Shown here: positions 6,586 to 14,207 of the stretch, one piece after another
Layout: every line of letters begins with the position of its first letter
Position numbering within the stretch: the stretch's first letter is position 1
Assembly: GCA_902984215.1 (NCBI GenBank)
Contig: CADWAF010002793.1
Coordinates: 1-18,912, forward strand
Length of the DNA stretch: 18,912 bases
Source of the DNA: Willaertia magna
Taxonomy: Eukaryota; Heterolobosea; Eutetramitea; Acrasida; Naegleriidae
Reading direction: 5' to 3'
Made by a program: the position numbers and the translations under genes
Notes under the pieces: model-generated
The model's input: only the letters and a program-made list of their open reading frames with translations
Told to the model about the DNA's origin: nothing
Database searches by the model: none

Positions 6586-8316
6586 ATGTGTTGTTGTTCT
6601 TTTTTAAAAACACTAAAAAGCCTATTCCTCTACATTTACTACCTAATTGTTGGTTTAAGAAAAACTAAAGATAAAACCCAAAAACAAGAAGCATCATCCA
6701 AAGAGCTAGAAGATCTTAATAATTCAAATATCCAACAACCACCACATTTAGATACTAGTACTCTATTAAATCCAAATACTAACCAAATATCTAATCAATC
6801 CAACGTATTACCAGTTACTGAAGCTACTAATAATCAATCTAATAACCAAGAAGTTATTAATAATATCCACTCTACCCCTACAACAATAATATCGAACTCT
6901 CATCCAGAAGTAACAGATATTTCAATTCCCGTTGAATTTTCACCAATTTTACAAAACTCATATAACAATAGTGAGCAATATTCTTTTATTGAAGAACAAA
7001 AACACTTTTTAAAGTTAGAAAGTTTAGAAACAAGTTTATCAAGTTTAAACACTAATAGTAGCACTCCAGTTAAAGAAAGTAATCTTTCCATTCACATATC
7101 TCAAATCTCCCCAATTAAAAAGAGAGAAACAATTAAATCACCAAAAACTCCAACAAAGTTTATACCTTTATTTAAATCTCCAAAGAAAGAGTCACCAATA
7201 GTACATAAACAAGTACAAAAAGTATCACAAGTTAATTTATATAAAGTATCACCAAAGAGTAAAAGACATTTGAATACAATGTTATCAGGATTACAACAAA
7301 ACGTATTTACATCAACTTTAAATTGTTTAAAGGATCAAGTTCAACCAAATAATAATAAGTTGGCAACTGAGCCTATAGATATTCATAATAATAACAATAA
7401 TGTATCAGCTCCAATTAACTTTTCCTTAAATTCAAGTGGTGTGGAACTATTCAACAGATCCGTCAGAAATAGTTCTTTTGTTTTACCATCTAGTAATGTA
7501 TTAAGAAATTATCAAGATGCAATTAAAGAGGAGAAATTAAAGAAACAAGCTACTGAATTAATTGAAAAAGATGAACAAATCAATAAGCTAAATGAAGAGA
7601 TTGAAATGTTAAAGAAATCAATTCTCAATCAACAAGAAGAAACTCAAGAGAAGTTAAAAGAAAAAGATGAAGAAATAACGAGGACAAAGAAGGACAATGA
7701 AGAACTAAAAAAGAAATTAGAATTGAGTGAAAAACAATTAGAAATACAAACTAATGAATACATCAATAAAGAAAGTATAATAAGGCAAGTAAAAGATATG
7801 CTCACATTACAAGACGAGAAAGATGTAGTTCCAGTTTTAACTAAGGTATTACAGAAGTATAAGAAGGAAAGAGAAATAAATAAGGCTCTAGATACTAAGT
7901 GTAAAGACTCTTTAGATAATTTAAATAAGATTATTTCCAAGTTTAAGGAATATAAAGAACAAGCAGAAAAAGAGTTAGAAAAGAAACAAAAAGAGATTGA
8001 TGGACAACAAAAAGAGATACAAACTATTAGAATGGAGTTGGCTGTTGTTCAAAGACAATTAGAGTACAATAGAACTCAATATTGGTCAACTGCAAGTAAT
8101 ACAGAAGACAGTGAATCTCTTTGTTCTCGTCCACCTCTTTCTCCAACATCAAGTGTTTCCTCAATCTCTGCACCTAATAGTCCAGTAGTAGGTCATGCAA
8201 TTTGTACAAGTCCTTTGAAAGTTGTTTCACCAAAGAAAAAGAAGGCTGGATTACTTGGCCAAAAGAAAAGTGGTTATGCAGCATCTCCATTGAGAGATAT
8301 TACCAATGTTCGTTAA
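6586..8316 (+). CDS. Ser/Pro-rich coiled-coil protein with N-terminal Cys cluster, 576 aa
   Basis: No enzyme domain is recognised. The N-terminus MCCC followed by a hydrophobic stretch to about residue 23 could be S-acylated or inserted in a membrane. Residues 30-300 are disordered, Asn/Ser-rich, with many Ser/Thr-Pro sites (for example SPKTPTKF and FKSPKKESP near 185-204) that fit CDK or MAP-kinase targets next to basic residues. Residues about 308-497 form a long Lys/Glu-rich heptad coiled coil, briefly broken near 408-425. The tail has more SP sites (518-548), a basic cluster SPKKKKAG and ends in ASPLRDITNVR. A cytoskeletal, spindle or membrane-tethering role is plausible, but this is inference from architecture only. 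The ATG at 6586 is the first in frame. The gene converges with the ubiquitin-like gene. Confidence 0.8.
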   Translation: MCCCSFLKTLKSLFLYIYYLIVGLRKTKDKTQKQEASSKELEDLNNSNIQQPPHLDTSTLLNPNTNQISNQSNVLPVTEATNNQSNNQEVINNIHSTPTTIISNSHPEVTDISIPVEFSPILQNSYNNSEQYSFIEEQKHFLKLESLETSLSSLNTNSSTPVKESNLSIHISQISPIKKRETIKSPKTPTKFIPLFKSPKKESPIVHKQVQKVSQVNLYKVSPKSKRHLNTMLSGLQQNVFTSTLNCLKDQVQPNNNKLATEPIDIHNNNNNVSAPINFSLNSSGVELFNRSVRNSSFVLPSSNVLRNYQDAIKEEKLKKQATELIEKDEQINKLNEEIEMLKKSILNQQEETQEKLKEKDEEITRTKKDNEELKKKLELSEKQLEIQTNEYINKESIIRQVKDMLTLQDEKDVVPVLTKVLQKYKKEREINKALDTKCKDSLDNLNKIISKFKEYKEQAEKELEKKQKEIDGQQKEIQTIRMELAVVQRQLEYNRTQYWSTASNTEDSESLCSRPPLSPTSSVSSISAPNSPVVGHAICTSPLKVVSPKKKKAGLLGQKKSGYAASPLRDITNVR

Positions 8317-8521
8317 CCAATTAAAAACGCCTTGTGAATGTTGTAATAAGCAGTCACAAAGTTTGTAATTTAATAAATTTTAGTTTTCTTCAAAACACCT
8401 TTGAAAATGATATTTTATTTGCAAAAGACTGAAGCAATCTCTTTGATCCTGGGATTTGAAGTTTGATAGATGAACTATTTGTTAGTAAAGTACAAATTTT
8501 ATTTGAGGTACAAAATGATGA

Positions 8522-8800
8522 TTAATATGCGTAAGCAGTTTTAGGTGTAGTATTGCCAGCATTGGTTTTTTTATATTGTGCAGCAGAACCAGCAATAACC
8601 ATGTAAATGTTTTGTCCAAGGACTGATTTTACTTTAGAGAAATCCTTCAAATTTTTACCATTACAAATTAAACGTTGCTTCGCTATAGAAATGCCAAATT
8701 TCATGAACAATATCTTCTTTAGATAAAGTATAGTATCGCTTTCATTTGCTAATAAATCATATGATTTACCATTTAAACTTTTAATCGTAACAATTGGCAT
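8522..8800 (-). CDS. Divergent ubiquitin-like protein, 92 aa
   Basis: Residues 1-71 follow the ubiquitin fold pattern: 'MPIVTIKSLNGKSYDL' (strand-turn-strand), a helix with 'ILYLKKILFMKFGI', then 'KQRLICNGKNLKDFSKV', the counterpart of ubiquitin's Q-Q-R-L-I-F-A-G-K-Q-L-E-D, and a last strand 'IYMVIAG'. The C-terminus is a 20-residue Ala/Thr/Lys/Tyr tail (ending TAYAY) with no Gly-Gly, so the protein is unlikely to be conjugated unless processed in an unknown way. It may be a ubiquitin-like adaptor that binds proteasome, Cdc48 or ligase partners. Substitutions at many surface positions rule out genuine ubiquitin. The start is the first ATG; a plus-strand open frame begins one base away but is not convincing. 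Confidence 0.75.
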   Translation of the reverse strand: MPIVTIKSLNGKSYDLLANESDTILYLKKILFMKFGISIAKQRLICNGKNLKDFSKVKSVLGQNIYMVIAGSAAQYKKTNAGNTTPKTAYAY

Positions 8801-9347
8801 TATGATGAATATAAAGGCTATCGGAAATTATAAAAAAAAGGGGGGAGAGATTAATAATGAAATAACAATTCAAGTGAAATTAACAATAATAATGATTGCA
8901 TTAAAATTAATAGTATGGGTGTTTTACTATCTAATGAATACCAAACTGCAGGTCTTGGACGCCAGCAAAAAAGAAAATTATAAAGTTATATTAGTAACTC
9001 AAAGTAGAGAGAACCTTTTTTATTGAAAGGTATTTGTGTTTGGAATTTTTTTTTGTGTTTTGTTTGAATGTACCCAAAAGTTAATTGCGTTTTTTATAAA
9101 GGAAACGTAAATAAAGAACAATGATATAAATAGAACTGAGTATGACATGAAGGTAACAGGGTTGGGAATTAGGTGAGACAACTTGTCTAATTAATTTTGG
9201 GTATACCAAACGATTAGGCAGTAACTTGGATATAGGTTTTATCTTCTTCTAGTTTGTTGTACAGTGTTGGTGATGGGCTAAGGACAAAGCGTTGTTGTTA
9301 TTGTGAAGGGTTTATCTGAAGGGACTTAACTTTGGGATAGCTCTTTG
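8801..9347. other. Intergenic region between two minus-strand genes
   Basis: 547 bases that should contain the promoter and leader of the ubiquitin-like gene and the 3' end of the 2H phosphoesterase gene. A 75-codon plus-strand frame (8802-9026) has basic, low-complexity content with one hydrophobic stretch and is not supported as a gene. A 27-codon minus-strand frame between stops (9214-9297) has coding-like composition but no start. No RNA gene is recognised. Confidence 0.4.
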
Positions 9348-10037
9348 TTAGTTTTCAAATTCTTCATCATGTTGAGGGTTGACTAAGGGAATTGTTTCTG
9401 TAATGTGGAAAGGGTCTTCTTGTGACTCTCTCCATAAGAAAACTAATTCAACAACTTGAAATTTAATACCCCTCCATAATTGTTGTATTTCTTTTAATTC
9501 TTTTGCATCATTATTTAGGTTCATTGCAGAGTTCGTTATTTGTCCTAAAGTTAAATGTGGTTCAAAAGTATGTTCATCTTTATTATTCTTTTCTTCTGTT
9601 AATTGACCAGTTGCTTTACATTGTGGAAATATTTCTCTTAATAATTTATATAATTTTTGAAAGTGTTCTAATTGTTTTTCTTCTTTTGGTGTTGACAACA
9701 CAAATTTACTAAAAGTTTTACAAAATGCATCATGCGCTGGAAGGGTAACCTCAAAAGCATGATTTAATTCATTATTTATTAACATTTGTTCAATTAATCG
9801 TTTTGCTTTAAAGAAAAACTTTTTGTGAACAAAAGGATATAATAAATTCATGTGTGGTTCCCACTTTGAAAAACTTTTATCATATTTTTGTCTAATATTT
9901 TGAATGTGGTCAAAACCATTCTTTTCATCTTCTTTATTATTTAAATCTAATATTTCACATAATTCATTCTCTTTCGGAATGACAATGCATAGTGCACTTT
10001 GTTTTGTAGGTTCTTGTTCTCCCTTCAGCTTTGACAT
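9348..10037 (-). CDS. 2H phosphoesterase (2'-5' RNA ligase/LigT-like superfamily)
   Basis: A 229-residue protein with the two-lobed 2H layout. The first motif is 'KWEPHMNLLYPF' (His62-Met-Asn64) and the second 'EPHLTLGQ' (His161-Leu-Thr163). The final strand 'VELVFLWRE' is followed by 'DPFHITETIPL', matching the usual ending of the family. These enzymes act on 2',3'-cyclic phosphates, 2'-5' linked oligonucleotides or related RNA ends; the exact substrate cannot be read from sequence. The first motif has Asn where classical members have Thr or Ser after the His, so catalysis may be modified, though H-x-N also occurs in some eukaryotic relatives as I recall. No targeting signal is visible, so a cytosolic location is likely. 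It is divergent from the SAMHD1-like gene with 174 bases between starts. The start is the first ATG. Confidence 0.85.
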   Translation of the reverse strand: MSKLKGEQEPTKQSALCIVIPKENELCEILDLNNKEDEKNGFDHIQNIRQKYDKSFSKWEPHMNLLYPFVHKKFFFKAKRLIEQMLINNELNHAFEVTLPAHDAFCKTFSKFVLSTPKEEKQLEHFQKLYKLLREIFPQCKATGQLTEEKNNKDEHTFEPHLTLGQITNSAMNLNNDAKELKEIQQLWRGIKFQVVELVFLWRESQEDPFHITETIPLVNPQHDEEFEN

Positions 10038-10211
10038 TTTTAAAGTCTTTCTTCTTTCTCTAACTTGAAGGCAGCAAATAATTTGCGTTTCAAACTTACA
10101 AAGCTAAAATTTAATTATATAGTAATAATTCGGCCTACAAATTTAATTCTTTCTGTGCTTGTTTAATAAATTGGCGGCAGGTAAAACCGTTAAAAAAAAA
10201 TTAAAAAAAAA
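10038..10211. promoter_or_regulatory. Shared divergent promoter region (2H phosphoesterase / SAMHD1-like)
   Basis: 174 bases lie between two divergent ATGs, so both promoters and leaders must be here or extend into the coding regions. The right end is a long A tract (about 10192-10211) directly before the SAMHD1-like ATG. Similar A-rich stretches precede the ATGs at 11818 and 13030, suggesting A-rich leaders are usual in this genome. No specific factor site is recognised. Confidence 0.5.
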
Positions 10212-11728
10212 ATGATGCACCCACCAAACAATCACCACATCTTTCAAGCCTATGTAAAACCCCACAAAATAATAAACGATCCCGTTCATGGCTTTATCGC
10301 ATTACCTATTGAATTATTTAAAATTATAGATACAGTAATCTTCCAAAGATTAAGAGATCTAAAACAATTAGGTGCAATGTATTATGTATTTCCGGGAGCA
10401 ACACATAAAAGATTTGAACATTCTTTAGGTACAGCTTATCTTGCTGGACAATGGTTACATCTTTTAAAAGTAAATTCTATAACATTACATCCAGAAATTA
10501 AAGAACAACTTACTGATAGACAAATCTTTTTAGTTCAAGTAGCAGCTTTATGTCACGATCTTGGTCATGGTCCTTTCTCTCACCTTTTTGAAGATTGTTT
10601 TGTAAAAACGTTAAACCTTAATTTTGATCATGAAGTTGCTTCTGTTGAGTTATTAAGAATTATAAATAAACAAATAAAAGAAAATACAAATGAAGAATTT
10701 TTAAGTGAAACAGAAATCTCACAAGTTGGTGATATGATTTTAGGTAAAATTCCAAAAGGTGAAACAAAACATTATTTATATACAATTGTACATAATGATA
10801 GCAGTGGAATAGATGTAGATAAGTTTGATTATTTAGCAAGAGATTGTAAAAGTTCTAGTTTACCAATTGGTTATCAATTTGAGAAATTATTACAATTTTC
10901 ACAAATTAGGAAAGAAAAAGATGTTTATAAAATTTGTTTTGATAAAAAAGAAGCTTATAATATTTATCAATTATTTCATACAAGATATAGTTTACATAAA
11001 GAAATATATTCGCATCGTGTAGTTATGGCTATACAATTAATGATTGGTCAATTAATGACATTTTAAAAGCAGCTGACCTTTATTTTAAGATAAGTGACAC
11101 TTTAAAACAAATGCAAAGTGAAGATTGTAAAATTGTAGAAGAAGCTTATATTAAATATTCAACATTTACTGATTCTTTACTTAATGAAGCATTTAGAGTT
11201 GGTAGTGCTAGTAATTGTGTAGAAGAATTAAAAGAGGCTAAAAATTTAATTGAAAGATTATACACAAGAGATTTATATAATTGTATTTGTGAAATCCCTT
11301 TAAAACAAGACATTGAAAAGGATGATATTGAAAATATTATCAGTTCATTGAGGAATGCCACTGAAAAACAATATCCTTTCTTAAAGTGTGTTAAACATTC
11401 TGTAAATTTTGGCAAAGGTAAACATAATCCATTAGTTTTTGTAAAGTTTTATGAATATTCAGATACTTTAACAAATTTATCAATGGATTCCATTAGTGGT
11501 ATTATAAATAACCATAATAGTTTCCAAGAGATTAAAATTAAGATATTTTCAACTAAGAAATTAGAAGAATTAGAAAAAGAAGAGGTAATATCTTTTATTT
11601 CTACTTGGCAAAGAAATAATGTATCAGGTTCAACAGAAGTGATGAATGTAACACCAAAGAAGAAAGTTAATAATTCAACTCCTCGTTCTAAAGATGTTGG
11701 TAGTGCAACAAAGAAATTAAAATTTTAA
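10212..11728 (+). CDS. SAMHD1: SAMHD1-like HD-domain dNTP triphosphohydrolase, interrupted by one frameshift
   Basis: The first frame (10212-11066) reads the catalytic core: 'KIINDPVHGFI', 'RFEHSLGTAYLAG' (His70), 'LCHDLGHGPFSHLFE' (His115-Asp116), and 'SSGIDVDKFDYLARDC' (Asp201). These are the HD metal ligands of SAMHD1, which cleaves dNTPs to nucleosides and triphosphate. It stops after 'SHRVVMAIQLMI'. The continuation is in the -1 frame: before the ATG at 11111 that frame reads NDILKAADLYFKIS, matching the SAMHD1 segment after H-K-V-x-x-I-I-D-T-M-I. So the two open frames are one gene, missing one base or carrying two extra between about 11046 and 11054. The second part ends in a basic, Ser/Thr-Pro tail (TPKKKVNNSTPRSK, KKLKF) that could be a nuclear signal. 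There is no N-terminal SAM domain. The good conservation on both sides suggests a recent lesion or sequence error. Confidence 0.9.
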
Positions 11729-11817
11729 TGTTGTTTTGTGTTTACAAAATTAAAGAGTTATTGTAAATTACGTTTTTTCCAATCAATCGGGATTGTCACA
11801 TTCGAAAAAAAAAAGAA

Positions 11818-12798
11818 ATGAATGTTCGTTCCAGCAACAACAAGGTATTATTACTGGTAATGACAACGTTAACACTTCTTGTTTGTTTATTACTTTCAAC
11901 AAGTTGCTATTCCAAAATGATTGTTACATCTCTCAAAAGTCAAAGTAATAACAGCATTGATAACAATAAATATTTACCGGTTATTATAATGCACGGATTT
12001 GATGGTCACATTCACATGTACCAACCAATAGCTGATTATATTCAAGAATATAATCCTGGAACTAATGTTTATTTATTAACAGTTGATCCCGATATGGATT
12101 CAGTTATTAAAGCAATGAATGAACAATTAATTGATATGGAAAATATTATATTCTCTTTAAAAAAAGAAAATAATTTTACAAACTTTCATTTCATTTGTCA
12201 TTCACAAGGAGGATTATTGTGTAGATCATTTATACAAAGAAATCAAAATCATGGTGTGAAAAATTTTATTTCTTTAACTGGAGCTCAGTTTGGTCAATTT
12301 GGAATTCCTTCAGGAATGAGATTATATCCTTTCTTACAACATGTTACAACAGAAGAAGCTTATCTTATCTTGTATACAAATCTTTTACAAAAAGTATTTA
12401 GTGTAGCTAATTATTGGAAAGATCCTCATCATTTAACAGAGTATTCAAAAGTGAGTGAATTTTTAGCTATTTACAATAATGAAACAAACACAGTTGACTA
12501 TGCTTCAAAATATAAGTTTAGAGAAAACTTTTTAAAAATTGATAAATTTATTATAACAGGTAGTCCAGATGATGAAATTATAACTCCTTATCAATCAGCA
12601 TTATTTGGGTTTTACAATGAAAAGGAAGTCATTGTACCAATGGAAAATCAAACAATGTATATTAGAGATTCATTTGGATTAAAAACATTAAATAATGAAA
12701 AACGATTGATTAAATTTGAAATACCTGGTGTAAAACATTCAGATTGGTTAAGTAGAAAGTCATTATTTCTTCAATGTATTTTACCTTATCTCTATTAA
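11818..12798 (+). CDS. PPT2: Lysosomal palmitoyl-protein thioesterase, PPT2-like
   Basis: A 326-residue alpha/beta-hydrolase. An N-terminal hydrophobic segment (residues 9-31) acts as signal peptide or anchor. The core shows 'LPVIIMHGFDG' (oxyanion region, residue 53), the nucleophile elbow 'CHSQGGLLCR' with Ser129, 'FISLTGAQFGQFG', 'NYWKDPHH', the acid at Asp251/Asp252 in 'GSPDDEIITPYQS', 'LFGFY', 'RDSFGLKTL' and His307 in 'GVKHSDWL'. The 'NYWxDPHH', 'PDDxxITPxQS' and 'RDSFGLKTL' blocks match PPT2 more closely than PPT1. PPT2 hydrolyses fatty acyl thioesters such as palmitoyl-CoA in the lysosome. Length is close to the roughly 300 residues of the family. Several Asn-x-Ser/Thr sites (for example Asn44, Asn119, Asn221, Asn277) are available for glycosylation. 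The start is the first ATG after an A-rich leader. Confidence 0.92.
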   Translation: MNVRSSNNKVLLLVMTTLTLLVCLLLSTSCYSKMIVTSLKSQSNNSIDNNKYLPVIIMHGFDGHIHMYQPIADYIQEYNPGTNVYLLTVDPDMDSVIKAMNEQLIDMENIIFSLKKENNFTNFHFICHSQGGLLCRSFIQRNQNHGVKNFISLTGAQFGQFGIPSGMRLYPFLQHVTTEEAYLILYTNLLQKVFSVANYWKDPHHLTEYSKVSEFLAIYNNETNTVDYASKYKFRENFLKIDKFIITGSPDDEIITPYQSALFGFYNEKEVIVPMENQTMYIRDSFGLKTLNNEKRLIKFEIPGVKHSDWLSRKSLFLQCILPYLY

Positions 12799-12953
12799 TT
12801 ATTATTTAATCATTTTATAAAAATATATACAACAAATTACAATTTAACCAAATGCACATTGTAACTCACTAAATAAAGGCCAGTAAGTCAATAATAATTG
12901 TTTTCTGCAACAATCACACGTTACTTAAAATAATAATATAACCGTAAATTATA

Positions 12954-12997
12954 ATGATACAGTATCATAATTTTCCAATAAAAAGTGATGGAATCAC
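12954..12997. promoter_or_regulatory. Two short inverted repeats upstream of the peptidoglycan hydrolase gene
   Basis: ATGATAC-A-GTATCAT at 12954-12968 is a perfect 15-base palindrome, flanked by partly complementary AAATT and AATTT. GTGAT-GGA-ATCAC lies at 12985-12997. Both are within 80 bases of the ATG at 13030 and could be dimeric factor sites. One such 7-base-arm palindrome is expected by chance in a window this size, so the assignment is weak. Confidence 0.2.
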
Positions 12998-13029
12998 AAA
13001 TCTCAAAAATCATCACCTAAAAAAAATAA

Positions 13030-14091
13030 ATGAAAATAGTAATTCAATGTTTATTGGTAGTTCTTTTTGCTACCGTTTTATATGTTAACGCAAGTGAATC
13101 CTATGGAGATAAAGCAATCTCTTCAGTACTTGCAGAGTTAAGAAAGTTAAGAAGATGGAGACACAGACCAGTATTAGAGTCATCTGATTCTTTAGAACAA
13201 CTCTTTGCTGATGTCATGTCATTCCGTGGTTCCAGAGGTGGAGGTGGCTCTCGTGGTGGAGGTTCTTCTAGAGGTGGAGGCTCAAGAGGTGGCAGTTCTA
13301 GAGGAAGTAGTTCAAGAGGTTCTTCACGTGGAAGTAGTAGATCATCATCTGCTGGAAGATCAACTAGATCATCACCTTCTAGATCAACATCAAGAGCAAC
13401 ATCTAGACCAGCATCTAGATCAGTTTCAAGACCAGCAAGTAGACCTGCATCAAGACCAGCAGCAAGACGTGCTACAGTTTCTAGACCAACAAGACGTGCT
13501 CCAACTGCTAGACCAGCAAGACCTGCTGTCAGACCAACTAGACCAGTTGCAAAACCAGCAGTAAGACCAACTAGACCTGTAGCTAAACCAACTGTCAGAC
13601 CAACAAAACCAGTTGCAAAGCCTGTTGCAAAGCCAGTCACAAAACCAGCAGTTAAACCAGTCACAAAACCTGTCACAAAGCCAGCAGTTAAACCAGCAGC
13701 ACCTGTCACAAAACCAGCAGGTCCAGCTTCAAATATCGGAAATGCAATTGCAAACAATATTGTCAGCCGTATTGGTACTAACACAAAACCAGGAGGTTAT
13801 TGTGCAAGATCAGTTCGTACTGCAATTGAAGCAGCAACTGGTAAACAAATTCAAAGAGTAAATAGTGCAAAGGATTATGGTCCAAGTTTAACTAAAGCAG
13901 GATTTAAGGTTGTTTCAGGAAGTCCCAAAATAGGAGATGTTGCCATTTTTGGTGCTCAACCAGGTCATCCTCATGGTCACATGCAAGTTTATACTGAAAA
14001 GGGATGGTATTCTGATTTCAAACAAAGAGATCAATTCCCTGGTAAGGCATATCGTAATGCAAATGCACCAATGACATTGTATAGAATGTAA
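13030..14091 (+). CDS. Secreted CHAP/NlpC-like peptidoglycan hydrolase with RGG/PAK-rich linker
   Basis: A 353-residue protein in three parts. A signal peptide (MKIVIQCLLVVLFATVLYVNA, cleavage near residue 21-22) is followed by a 40-residue helical, basic segment. Residues 66-232 are low complexity: Gly-Arg-Ser (RGG/SRG) first, then Arg-Pro-Ala-Ser, then Lys-Pro-Val-Ala/Thr repeats. The C-terminal domain, residues 233-353, has a papain-like amidase layout: 'GGYCARSVRTAIEAA' with candidate nucleophile Cys258, 'AKDYGPSLTKAGF', 'KIGDVAIFG', 'PHGHMQVYTEKGWYSDFKQRD' with candidate His317 and Asp329, ending 'MTLYRM'. Such CHAP/NlpC-type domains cut peptide or amide bonds in bacterial cell walls. 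The basic linker could bind anionic wall polymers or DNA; that is inference. The gene uses more G/C than its neighbours and more uniform codons (GCA, CCA, AGA, GTC), which fits high expression. A role in digesting or killing bacteria in phagosomes or outside the cell is likely. Bacterial origin of the domain is probable. Confidence 0.85.
   Translation: MKIVIQCLLVVLFATVLYVNASESYGDKAISSVLAELRKLRRWRHRPVLESSDSLEQLFADVMSFRGSRGGGGSRGGGSSRGGGSRGGSSRGSSSRGSSRGSSRSSSAGRSTRSSPSRSTSRATSRPASRSVSRPASRPASRPAARRATVSRPTRRAPTARPARPAVRPTRPVAKPAVRPTRPVAKPTVRPTKPVAKPVAKPVTKPAVKPVTKPVTKPAVKPAAPVTKPAGPASNIGNAIANNIVSRIGTNTKPGGYCARSVRTAIEAATGKQIQRVNSAKDYGPSLTKAGFKVVSGSPKIGDVAIFGAQPGHPHGHMQVYTEKGWYSDFKQRDQFPGKAYRNANAPMTLYRM
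13225..13725 (+). repeat. Low-complexity repeat tract in coding sequence (RGG/SRG then RP/KP-V-A-T)
   Basis: The DNA is a degenerate tandem repeat. GGTGGAGG / TCTAGAGGT units (13225-13330) give way to AGACCAGCA/TCTAGA units (13370-13510), then to GTT-GCA/ACA-AAA/AAG-CCA units with a period of about 12-15 bases (13545-13710). The repeats keep other frames open on both strands, producing spurious long open frames there. Confidence 0.85.
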
Positions 14092-14207
14092 AATGTTTTT
14101 AATTTGTTAAGGCTTTGAAAATAAATTAATATTTAGTTAGTGCCAAAAATTAATTTTTTCTCTTTATTTTTGTTCTGTTTCAGTCTCCTCTTGCGATAAG
14201 TTAAGGG

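Noticed and set aside
8802..9026. Plus-strand 74-residue open frame starting next to the ubiquitin-like gene
   Set aside because: Low-complexity basic content, no recognisable domain, and it overlaps the expected promoter of the minus-strand gene.
9214..9297. Minus-strand 27-codon frame with coding-like composition (FVLSPSPTLYNKLEED)
   Set aside because: Too short, no start codon and no convincing splice acceptor. A frame this long between stops is expected by chance.
11046..11068. A 23-base GT-AG intron restoring the SAMHD1 frame
   Set aside because: It would remove the conserved NDILK part of the helix and is far shorter than typical introns. A small indel explains the data better.
13101..13861. 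Long open frames on both strands within the peptidoglycan hydrolase gene
   Set aside because: They are products of the tandem repeat encoding the RGG/PAK linker. Only the frame with signal peptide and amidase domain makes sense.
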